A stretch of DNA of 31,112 nt from a virus, in the IMG/VR virus record IMGVR_UViG_3300000176_000034, positions 1-31,112 of that record; one strand, written 5' to 3'. Below, piece after piece: positions 13,726 through 22,200 of this stretch. Both the position numbers and the translations under genes were made by a program. Below the pieces are notes generated by a model. That model had not been told where the DNA came from, searched no databases, and saw only the letters and a program-made list of their open reading frames with translations. Every line of letters starts with the position of its first letter. The first letter of the stretch is position 1.

Positions 13726-15732
13726 ATGGCTAGAAGTTCTTATTCAGCAAATGATTATGTAGGCGGTGCGATAGCCGCCGTCCTAAACCCTGCAATAAGT
13801 TCATCCGACACAACAATCACCATTACTGGTGCAGATGTCACGTGGGGAACTCTTGGTTCTGCCGGTGGTTTCTTCTTAGCAATTGACTATGGATTAATTA
13901 CTGAAGAAAAAGTTTACGTCCCAAGCGGTTCGTACACTTGGACAAACGCAACAGTAACCATTACTGGAATCACACGTGGACAAGATGGAACAACAGCACA
14001 AAGCCACACAGTTGGCTCTTCGGTTGTTGTTGTGCTTACGGCAACTGACCTTAAAGAAGCAAACTACGCCGTTCAGCAAACAGTTGGAAAAGTTACAACT
14101 GCTGGTGACGTTCTTTACGCATCAGGTGCAAACTCTCTCGCTCGTTTAAGTATTGGAACGCAAGGACAAGTACTTACATCAAATGGCTCAACACCGTATT
14201 GGACAAGTGGTGCTCAGGGACCACAGGGTGCACAAGGTCTTCAAGCAAGCGTTTCAGTAGGTACTGTTACCACTGGTTCGCAAGGCTCATCAGCAACAGT
14301 TACAAACGTAGGAACATCAAGCGCCGCAATTTTAAACTTTGGAATTCCTCAAGGGTATCAAGGCGCACAGGGTTTTCAAGGGGCGGCCGGTCAGACAAAC
14401 GCACACTTATCGGTTGCAGTTGTTGACGACTCTGGAGCAACTAATGCTGGTGCATACGCAGTTGGCTCAACAGGTGCAGATGGTGGAACCGGAGTTGGTG
14501 CAACAATAACGGCAAACGCTAATGGTGTTTTAACAATTGGAACTTACACACCTGTTTATCAAGACAGAATTCTTGTAGCCGCAAATACAAACTCAAAATA
14601 CAACGGTGTTTACACACTCTCCACCGTTGGAACCAGCAGCATTAAATGGGTTTTGACACGTGCAACTGACTATGACAATCACGTTGCTGGCCAAGTTGAG
14701 CCGGGTGACTATTTCTTGGTTATTTACGGAGCAGATGCCGGTAAAACGTACATTCAGGTGAATAACGGTTCACTTACTGGTGGCGGAATTAAAATTGGAA
14801 CTGACAACATTACTTTTACTGAAACTGGTGGAGTTGGGCCTACTGGACCTCAAGGTTCTTCAGCAACCGTCGCAATTGGAACAACTACTACGGGGGCGCA
14901 GGGTACGCAGGCGCTCGTAACAAATACTGGAACTTCGTCTGCTGCTACTTTTAACTTCACCATTCCTCAGGGATATCAAGGCGCTGCTGGTAGCCAAGGT
15001 GCACAAGGTGCCAGTTACATAACATCAAGTACGACACCACTAACAATTGGAACTGGCAGTATTTCAATTACGGTTGGAACAAACCTCGCTTACACCGTTG
15101 GTTCTGGTGTGCTGATTTACAACTCTTCATCTAATTACATGAATGGAAACGTCACTGCTTACAGTTCAAGCACCGGCGCAATGACGGTAAATGTCACATC
15201 AGTTACTGGTTCTGGAACATTCTCAACTTGGACGGTAAACCTTGCTGGTCTTGCTGGCTCTGCTGGGGCACAGGGTAATCAGGGCGGTTTGACAATTGGA
15301 ACGACCACAACTGTTTCTTATGCCACTGGTGCTTCAGTAAGTAACTCTGGAACTGCAGGCGCTGCAGTTCTTAACTTTAGTATTCCGCAAGGCCCGCAAG
15401 GTGTCCAAGGAACTGCTGCATCAACTTCGGTTTCTACCAAAACATCCGCCTATACATTGGCTTCTACTGATAACGGAAACATAATTGTTCTTACTTCTGC
15501 GGCGACAATAACTCTTCCGTCTTCTGGATTTACAGCAGGGCAATCAGTGACAATTGTTGCTGCGACTACTGGATGTTCAATATCTGGAACCTCTGGCTCT
15601 GTTATTTCGACGGGTGCAACTCAAAATGCACCAACGCTTCGTACAACCGGCGCCGTTGCAACAGCAATTTACTTGGGAACTGTCAGCGGATACTCTTCAA
15701 CAACTTGGTTAGTAACTGGAGACATTGCATAA
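13726..15732 (+). CDS. Collagen-like tail fibre 1 (668 aa)
   Basis: The N-terminal 150 residues (MARSSYSANDYVGGA, SSDTTITITGA, ITRGQDGTTAQSH, GKVTTAGDVLYASG) are clearly paralogous to the N-terminus of the 1864-aa fibre and are probably the virion anchor. Then follow short Gly-X-Gln stretches alternating with three copies of a beta-module of about 35 residues (GTSSAAILNFGIPQGYQG type), one domain of the GDYFLV / NGVYTL type (nt 14395-14838), and a C-terminal all-beta domain with TLASTDNGNIIVLTSAATIT. This is the usual build of a trimeric receptor-binding fibre. The ribosome binding site is weak (GGGG). The stop overlaps the next start (TAATG). Confidence 0.88.
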   Translation: MARSSYSANDYVGGAIAAVLNPAISSSDTTITITGADVTWGTLGSAGGFFLAIDYGLITEEKVYVPSGSYTWTNATVTITGITRGQDGTTAQSHTVGSSVVVVLTATDLKEANYAVQQTVGKVTTAGDVLYASGANSLARLSIGTQGQVLTSNGSTPYWTSGAQGPQGAQGLQASVSVGTVTTGSQGSSATVTNVGTSSAAILNFGIPQGYQGAQGFQGAAGQTNAHLSVAVVDDSGATNAGAYAVGSTGADGGTGVGATITANANGVLTIGTYTPVYQDRILVAANTNSKYNGVYTLSTVGTSSIKWVLTRATDYDNHVAGQVEPGDYFLVIYGADAGKTYIQVNNGSLTGGGIKIGTDNITFTETGGVGPTGPQGSSATVAIGTTTTGAQGTQALVTNTGTSSAATFNFTIPQGYQGAAGSQGAQGASYITSSTTPLTIGTGSISITVGTNLAYTVGSGVLIYNSSSNYMNGNVTAYSSSTGAMTVNVTSVTGSGTFSTWTVNLAGLAGSAGAQGNQGGLTIGTTTTVSYATGASVSNSGTAGAAVLNFSIPQGPQGVQGTAASTSVSTKTSAYTLASTDNGNIIVLTSAATITLPSSGFTAGQSVTIVAATTGCSISGTSGSVISTGATQNAPTLRTTGAVATAIYLGTVSGYSSTTWLVTGDIA

Positions 15733-17663
15733 TGATTTACCCGGGCGTGGTTGCTTCGTCCAAAACGAATCACCTTTTCACAAGACCAAATGCACCAACA
15801 ATTGGTACTGTTACTATAAATAGTTATGGTTTACCGGCAGGCGTTACCGTTACATGGTCCGCACCTTCGTATACAACGCAAAACCAGCCAACCAATTACT
15901 ACGTATATTTGAACAATTCTTCTGGCAACACTTTGGTTTCTGGTCCAATTGCTTTTGGTACAAACACTTCTACATTTAATGTAAATTGCTCAGCAAATAC
16001 TGCTTACTGGTTTACCGTCATCGCTTCAAACACCGCAGGCTCAAGCGCATACAGCGGAAATAGCAGCACTGTTTATCCAAATAACCCGCCAGCGGCGCCA
16101 ACAATTGGAAGTGCCTCAATCAGCACATATGTAAACTCCGCAAGTTCAACTGGTTCTGCTGGTATAACCGTTTCTTGGTCGGCACCAACAATTACAAATG
16201 GAAATACTCCAACCAGTTATAAGGTATTTGATAATTATGGAGTACCTTGGGGAACCATTGCGTACCCATACACATCAACAACTGTCACCGTCACAAACGC
16301 TGCAGCACTAACTGCATACACATTTTCTGTTGCGGCAATTAACGCATCTGGCCAAGGACCCAATAGTGGAGCATCTAACCAAGTAACGCCATTTACAATT
16401 CCTACTGCTCCAACAATAGGAACAGCAACACGTGTAAGCAATACTCAGGTTTCCGTTGCGTTTACTGCTGGTTCTATAACAAGCAGTTCACCAGCAACCA
16501 CGTATTTGGTTTATGACAATGTTACGGGTGCAACGGCTTCCGGAACAAGCAGCCCAATAACAATCACAGAAACGTATACCCAAGGAAATGGTTACACGTT
16601 TAAAGTTCTTGCATCTAACGGAGCAGGAAGTTCTGCTTATTCAACGAACAGCAATTCGGTTACCCCTAATCCAAGTTATGTTGCACCAACCGTTAGTCTT
16701 TCTAGTCTTGGTTATCAATCAAGTTATGCAACGATTGGGGCAGCGTGGACGGGAACAGCAACCGCTTCAAGTACTGGCGCTTCTGAAACCTATACATTTT
16801 CTGCAAGTGGTACCGCACTTTCAACAACCTCTGGTTATGGAGGAATGGCAGTTGCTGCAAATGGCGTTGTTAGTGGAACCGTTGCTATAAATGGACCAAA
16901 CCCAACTGGTTACACCCTTACGGTAACTGCCACTGGAAATACTTCAGGCCTTTATTCTTCAACATCAACAAATGTTTATGCCGAAGGTTATGGTGAGCAC
17001 CTTTACTCGGTTGCTGGAACCTACACATTTACCGTCCCAACAGGCCCACTTGGGATTCAGCCTAGCGTTGCATTCATGTGTGTAGGCGGTGGCGGTGGCG
17101 GTGCCGGATACAGCCCGTCTTATTACACAGGTAAGGCAGGGGGCAGTTCTTCTATTGCAGGAATATCTACTGCACCCGGTGGAACAGGAGGAGGAACTTC
17201 TACCAATACGGCCACAACGGCAGGTGGTCAGGGCGCCTTTTATTTTGACTCACTTGGAAACTCTGCAAACTACGCAGATGGTGCGGTTAGCGGAAACGTT
17301 GGTCACGGAGGCTATGGAACCAGTCCATATAACGTTGTAAGTGCTACCGGTAGAGATGGCGGCTATGTAAACAACTCAAGTGGTGGAAATGGTCAAAGTT
17401 TTGGTGGTGGTGGTGGATGTGGTAATGCTTCTGGAACTTATCCCGGCGGTGGCGGTGGTGGAACAATGGCAAGCACCACCAATACTCTATATACGTCAAT
17501 GACAAGCGCCAGTTACACAGTAACCGTTGGCGCTGGTGGCGCAAGGTCCAGCGGTACGTACAATGGAGGTAGTGGCGGCACAGGAATGGTTCGTATAGTG
17601 TGGGGAGGCGGCCGTAAAATGAGCAACTCACCACCACAAGGCTCAAACGCCCTAACCAACTAA
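15732..17663 (+). CDS. FN3 and glycine-rich tail protein (643 aa)
   Basis: The start is the ATG of a TAATG overlap; the frame runs further upstream only as read-through of the previous gene. Residues about 20-320 are three fibronectin-III domains (VTVTWSAP, ITVSWSAPTIT and similar strands, each ended by a Gly-Ser-Ala-Tyr-Ser type turn). A fourth beta region follows, then a glycine-rich C-terminal domain from about residue 420 with VGGGGGGAGY, SFGGGGGCGN, YPGGGGGG and VTVGAGGARSSG, ending GTGMVRIVWGGG. Such domains fold as stacked polyglycine II helices in phage adhesins such as S16 gp38 and often bind receptors. It is likely an adhesin or fibre tip. Confidence 0.85.
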   Translation: MIYPGVVASSKTNHLFTRPNAPTIGTVTINSYGLPAGVTVTWSAPSYTTQNQPTNYYVYLNNSSGNTLVSGPIAFGTNTSTFNVNCSANTAYWFTVIASNTAGSSAYSGNSSTVYPNNPPAAPTIGSASISTYVNSASSTGSAGITVSWSAPTITNGNTPTSYKVFDNYGVPWGTIAYPYTSTTVTVTNAAALTAYTFSVAAINASGQGPNSGASNQVTPFTIPTAPTIGTATRVSNTQVSVAFTAGSITSSSPATTYLVYDNVTGATASGTSSPITITETYTQGNGYTFKVLASNGAGSSAYSTNSNSVTPNPSYVAPTVSLSSLGYQSSYATIGAAWTGTATASSTGASETYTFSASGTALSTTSGYGGMAVAANGVVSGTVAINGPNPTGYTLTVTATGNTSGLYSSTSTNVYAEGYGEHLYSVAGTYTFTVPTGPLGIQPSVAFMCVGGGGGGAGYSPSYYTGKAGGSSSIAGISTAPGGTGGGTSTNTATTAGGQGAFYFDSLGNSANYADGAVSGNVGHGGYGTSPYNVVSATGRDGGYVNNSSGGNGQSFGGGGGCGNASGTYPGGGGGGTMASTTNTLYTSMTSASYTVTVGAGGARSSGTYNGGSGGTGMVRIVWGGGRKMSNSPPQGSNALTN

Positions 17664-17671
17664 GGAGAAAA

Positions 17672-17896
17672 ATGTCAGACCAGCAAGAAATACCACAGAC
17701 ACCAATGGCGGCAAATCCTTTTGCTGTTGCTTTTATCAATGGTTCAAGGGTTGCATTGGTTCTAAATACAGACCAAATGCTTGCTGGAATTATGACTTCA
17801 GCAACAAAAGTTATAGATGTAAGTACGTTGCCCATACGCCCCGACACTGGATGGGATTACGACGGGGAAAACTTTACCCCGCCAATTGAACAATAA
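17672..17896 (+). CDS. Small fibre-accessory protein (74 aa)
   Basis: ATG at 17672 follows AAGGAG by 4 bases. The product contains FINGSRVALVLNTDQMLAGI, then TKVIDVSTLPI and ends GWDYDGENFTPPIEQ. The closing YDGxxFxxP pattern is common in small proteins next to phage tail fibres. The same domain appears at the C-terminus of the protein at 26126 and as the whole protein at 26740. A role in fibre assembly or as a fibre cap is inferred from position. Confidence 0.75.
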   Translation: MSDQQEIPQTPMAANPFAVAFINGSRVALVLNTDQMLAGIMTSATKVIDVSTLPIRPDTGWDYDGENFTPPIEQ

Positions 17897-17922
17897 AACG
17901 AGCATTCAACCCTAAAACGGGG

Positions 17923-17928
17923 TAGGGT
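17923..17928 (+). promoter_or_regulatory. -10 box before the glycosyltransferase gene
   Basis: TAGGGT stands 6 bases before the ATG at 17935, the same box and spacing as before the nuclease at 6751. ACCCT (17910-17914) and AGGGT (17924-17928) form a small hairpin. No clear -35 is seen, and the box could also be a weak ribosome binding site. Confidence 0.35.
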
Positions 17929-17934
17929 GTTCAA

Positions 17935-19170
17935 ATGATAAGTCTCTTCACTCCAAGCCACAACAGCAAGTATCTTGACGCAGCACTTGAGTCGCTCGTT
18001 AATCAAACCTACTCAGACTGGGAGTGGGTCGTTCTTTTAAACAACGGCGCCACATGGACCTGCGATGATGCAAGGGTAAAACTTTACGAAAGCGATTCTT
18101 CTGCTTTGATTGGTCTTCTGAAAAACGAAGCCGCCGCTCTTTGTACTGGCGAATACTTGGTTGAGTTTGACCACGATGACCTTCTTTCACCAAACGCTTT
18201 AGAAGAAATTGTTAAGGCTTTTGAGGAAAATGAAAACGTTGGATTTGTTTATTCTGATTTTGCTCAAATCAATGAAGACGGAACACCAAACCTTGTTGAG
18301 TTTGATACGACGCACGGTTGGGAGTTCTACGATGATGAGCACGGCTACCACGTATGCAAATCGCTTTCTCACCACCCTGCAAACCTTGCCTATGTTTGGT
18401 ACGCCCCAAACCATGTAAGAGCATTCCGTAAATCTGTTTACGATGACATTGGCGGCTACGACGTAACTATGGAAGTTTTGGACGACCAAGACATCATTTG
18501 CCGTATGTACCTTGCTTCAGATTTCTACCACATTCCAAAGAACCTTTACCTGCAGCGTGTACACACTGAAAATTCTCAGGCCAAGGCTGACCTCAATGCA
18601 AAGATTCAGCAAGAGACACACAACGTTTACGCCAAGTACATTGAACTGATGATTTTAAAATGGGCAACCGAAAATGATTTGGAATGCCTAGACCTTGGTG
18701 GCGCACACAACCCCGCCCCCGGTTACGTAACGGTAGACATTGAAGCGCCCGCTGATTACATTGGCGATGTTTTTGAAATTCTTTCATCGTTTGATGATGG
18801 AAGCGTTGGAGTAATCCGTGCTGTTGACTTTTTGGAGCACATCGAAAACAAGATTGAATTGTTTAACGAGATGTACAGAGTTTTGGCAGAGGGCGGAATG
18901 ATTCTTAGTTTCACCCCATCAACAGATGGCCGTGGAGCATTCCAAGACCCAACACACGTTGCTTTTTACAATGAAAACTCGTTTTGGTATTTCACCAGCG
19001 AAAGCCACCGTAAGTATGTTCCAGCAATTAAGGCAAAGTTTCAACGCAGCCGCCTGATGACATACTTTCCAAATGAGTGGCACCGCCAAGTGAATATCTC
19101 ATATGTTTCAGCAAACCTCATTGCCCTAAAAGACCCAAATAACCGTTACGGCGGACAACTGGACTTCTAA
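17935..19170 (+). CDS. Glycosyltransferase family 2 - methyltransferase fusion
   Basis: The 411-aa protein has two enzyme domains. Residues 1-240 are a GT-A glycosyltransferase: SLFTPSHNSKYLDAALESL, the nucleotide-sugar binding region WVVLLNNG, and the metal-binding EFDHDD (77-82). Residues 250-400 are a class I SAM methyltransferase: CLDLGGAHNPAPGYVTVDIE (motif I), GVIRAVDFLEHI (the family's DxLEHI), and YRVLAEGGMILSFTPSTDG. The methyltransferase is followed by AFQDPTHVAFYNENSFWYFT. It probably adds a sugar and methylates it, or modifies two sites on one target. It lies among fibre genes, so the target may be the fibres or capsid; host wall glycans are an alternative. Confidence 0.9.
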   Translation: MISLFTPSHNSKYLDAALESLVNQTYSDWEWVVLLNNGATWTCDDARVKLYESDSSALIGLLKNEAAALCTGEYLVEFDHDDLLSPNALEEIVKAFEENENVGFVYSDFAQINEDGTPNLVEFDTTHGWEFYDDEHGYHVCKSLSHHPANLAYVWYAPNHVRAFRKSVYDDIGGYDVTMEVLDDQDIICRMYLASDFYHIPKNLYLQRVHTENSQAKADLNAKIQQETHNVYAKYIELMILKWATENDLECLDLGGAHNPAPGYVTVDIEAPADYIGDVFEILSSFDDGSVGVIRAVDFLEHIENKIELFNEMYRVLAEGGMILSFTPSTDGRGAFQDPTHVAFYNENSFWYFTSESHRKYVPAIKAKFQRSRLMTYFPNEWHRQVNISYVSANLIALKDPNNRYGGQLDF

Positions 19171-19226
19171 CCTGTATCGCCATATAGCACAAGGGAAAAT
19201 AAAAAACCCTCGTGTAAGATTTACGC

Positions 19227-19274
19227 ATGGCTAGGCACTTTTTGGAATCAACTAGCCAAGATACGGTGAAATAG
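19227..19274 (+). CDS. Short leader ORF (15 codons) before the giant fibre
   Basis: TAAGAT (19215-19220), 6 bases and an ATG at 19227 form a possible leaderless start. The frame [15 protein letters not shown] ends in a TAG (19272-19274) that overlaps the GTG start of the 1864-aa fibre (TAGTG). That fibre start has no ribosome binding site of its own, so coupling from this ORF could set its translation. A separate TACGGT (19262-19267) lies 6 bases before the fibre GTG, so direct leaderless initiation is the alternative. Confidence 0.42.
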   Translation: MARHFLESTSQDTVK

Positions 19275-22200
19275 TGTCAAGGGTTGCCTACTCTCAGAAT
19301 AGTTACGTCGGGGCCGCCCCGAACGCCTATCTCTACACGGCTATTGGCAGTTCTGACACCACAATCGTTCTTACAAATACGACCGGTGGTTGGTCGGGTC
19401 TTGGAACTAATGGTTTCTACCTCGCCATCGATTTTGGAAATGCCGCCGAAGAAAAGATTTACGTACCAGCCGGTTCTTACAACTGGACTGGTCTTACGGT
19501 TACCCTTACTGGAGTAACTCGTGGAATTGACGGCACCGTTGCCGAGCCACACTCAATAAATGCAATCGTTGTTCCAATTATTACTGCAATTGACATTGCT
19601 GAAGCAAACGCTGCGGTATGGAACACAATTGGAAAAGTCCAATCGCAAGGTGACCTCATCATTGGTTCACAAGCGAACCAATTCAGCAGACTTCCAATTG
19701 GCCCCCAAGGAAAGTTTCTAGCATCAGACGGAACTACTGCTTACTGGGCAACTGGTGGATACCAAGGGACACAAGGTGCACAGGGTTACCAAGGGCAGAC
19801 CGGACCACAAGGGACGCAAGGTGTAACCGGAAGTCAAGGGCAACAAGGGTATCAAGGGAGCCAAGGCTCACAAGGAAATCAAGGTCTAACTGGTAACACT
19901 GGTCCTCAAGGAAATCAAGGTAATACTGGTTCACAAGGCTCAACAGGTTTGCAGGGACCACAAGGTAATACTGGTTCAACAGGAAGTCAAGGAGCGCAAG
20001 GCTATCAAGGCTCAACAGGTTCCACAGGACCACAAGGTTCTACGGGTTCGCAAGGCTCAACAGGAAGTCAAGGCTCAACTGGAAGCCAAGGCTCCACGGG
20101 TGCGCAGGGGAGCACGGGTGCGCAGGGGTCTACGGGTACACAAGGTTCAACTGGTCCTCAAGGTTTAACGGGTTCACAAGGTTCCACCGGAGCACAAGGA
20201 CCAATTGGTTCAACTGGTTCGCAAGGTGCTCAAGGTTCTCAAGGCAATCAAGGCCTCACTGGTTCCACGGGTGCGCAAGGTGTTCAAGGAACGCAAGGCT
20301 CAACTGGAACGCAGGGTTCTACTGGTGCACAAGGCTCACAAGGTTTTCAAGGTTCAACTGGTTCACAAGGTGCAACCGGAAGCCAAGGGGCTCAAGGCTA
20401 TCAAGGTTTTCAAGGCGTAACTGGAGCAACCGGCGTTCAAGGAACACAAGGAAGCACTGGTTCAACTGGTGCTCAAGGTCTTACTGGTCCACAGGGTTCA
20501 CAGGGGTACCAAGGAGCAACTGGTGTTCAAGGTTTAACGGGAACACAGGGTGCAACTGGAGCGCAAGGGAATCAAGGTTTTCAAGGGACGCAAGGAACAA
20601 CTGGCTCACAAGGCGCAACCGGTTCTCAAGGCGCAACTGGACCGCAAGGTTCTCAGGGGCTACAAGGAACAACTGGCTCTCAGGGTGCAACTGGTCTTCA
20701 GGGGCCTCAGGGATATCAAGGCTCAACTGGAAGTCAAGGTTCAACGGGTTACCAAGGAGCAACAGGAAGCCAAGGTGCGACTGGAAGCCAAGGTTACCAA
20801 GGGTACCAAGGTCAAACTGGACCACAAGGTGTTACTGGACTGCAGGGACCCCAAGGTGTTCAGGGTGCAGCGTCTTCTCTTAACGCACACGCCGCAGTTG
20901 TTGCAGTTGACTATTCAGGAGTAACAAACTCTGGCGTTTACGTAGCAGGAACACTTGGAGCAGATGGTGGTTACGGTATTGGCGCAACACTAACGGCATC
21001 GGCAAATGGTGTTTTAACCATCGATGGTGTTAACCCAGCAGTTGGTCAACGTGTACTGGTAAATAATCAAACCCCACAAACTCGTAACGGTATTTACCTC
21101 GTAACAAATTCTGGTGGAACAAGTGCCAAGTGGATTCTTACTCGTGCTTCAGACTATGACAATAGCAATCAAGGTGAAGTTTCTGTTGGTGACTATGTTT
21201 TTTGTACCAATGGAACTTTGTACGCAGGCACTACTTGGACGCAAATTGATTACGGTTCTCTTTCTGACTTAAGTATTATAATTGGAACAGACAATATTCA
21301 CTTTGCGGAAACAGGTGGAATTGGACCTCAGGGTTATCAAGGACCACAGGGTGTTGGTGGCGCCCATGGTTACTACGGTTCGTTCTGGGATACAACAACA
21401 CAATCTGCCGCAGTAGTAAATACTGCCTATGACATAAATCTAAATAGTTTTGGTGACACAAGCGGAATATCCTTAACAACACCAAATATTATTATTGCAA
21501 GTCCCGGTGTTTACAACGTTCAATTTTCTGCTCAGTTTATTAGAAACTCTGGTGGAACTGGTAATGCGTATGTTTGGATTAATCAAAATGGAACAGATGT
21601 TGCCGCCTCTGCCGGTGATGTTCAACTAGCAGGTAACAACTACGCAATTATTCAATCGTGGAATTACCTAATCACCACTACAACCGCTAATGAATACGTA
21701 AAATTCCGTTGGGCGACAACCGATTTATCAATTAAAATAGTAACTCTCGCTGCAACTTCTTTTGCACCTCTTACACCTTCAATGATTGTTACCGTGCAAC
21801 AAGTCATGTACACCGAAACTGGTGCACAAGGGGCTCAGGGACCTCAAGGGGGTCAGGGCGCACAAGGCTCTAATGGTGCACAAGGTTTTCAAGGAATCTC
21901 CGGAACTAATGGAACGCAGGGTGCTGCTGGTGCACAAGGTGCGACTGGTTCTCAGGGGGCACAGGGGGCACAAGGTTCAATAGGCTCTCAAGGTGCAACT
22001 GGTTCACAGGGGCAACAGGGTGCGCAAGGTTTTACTGGTTCGCAAGGTGCAATTGGATACCAAGGATACCAAGGCGCAACTGGCTCGCAAGGAAGTCAAG
22101 GATACCAAGGGTCAACTGGTTCACAGGGAAATCAAGGAAACCAAGGTGCCACTGGAACAACTGGTGCACAAGGGTCTCAGGGTTCTCAAGGACAAACCGG

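Noticed and set aside
19190-19214. AGGG/CCCT hairpin after the glycosyltransferase gene
   Set aside because: Short stem with a mismatch and no T-run on the + strand; likely chance.
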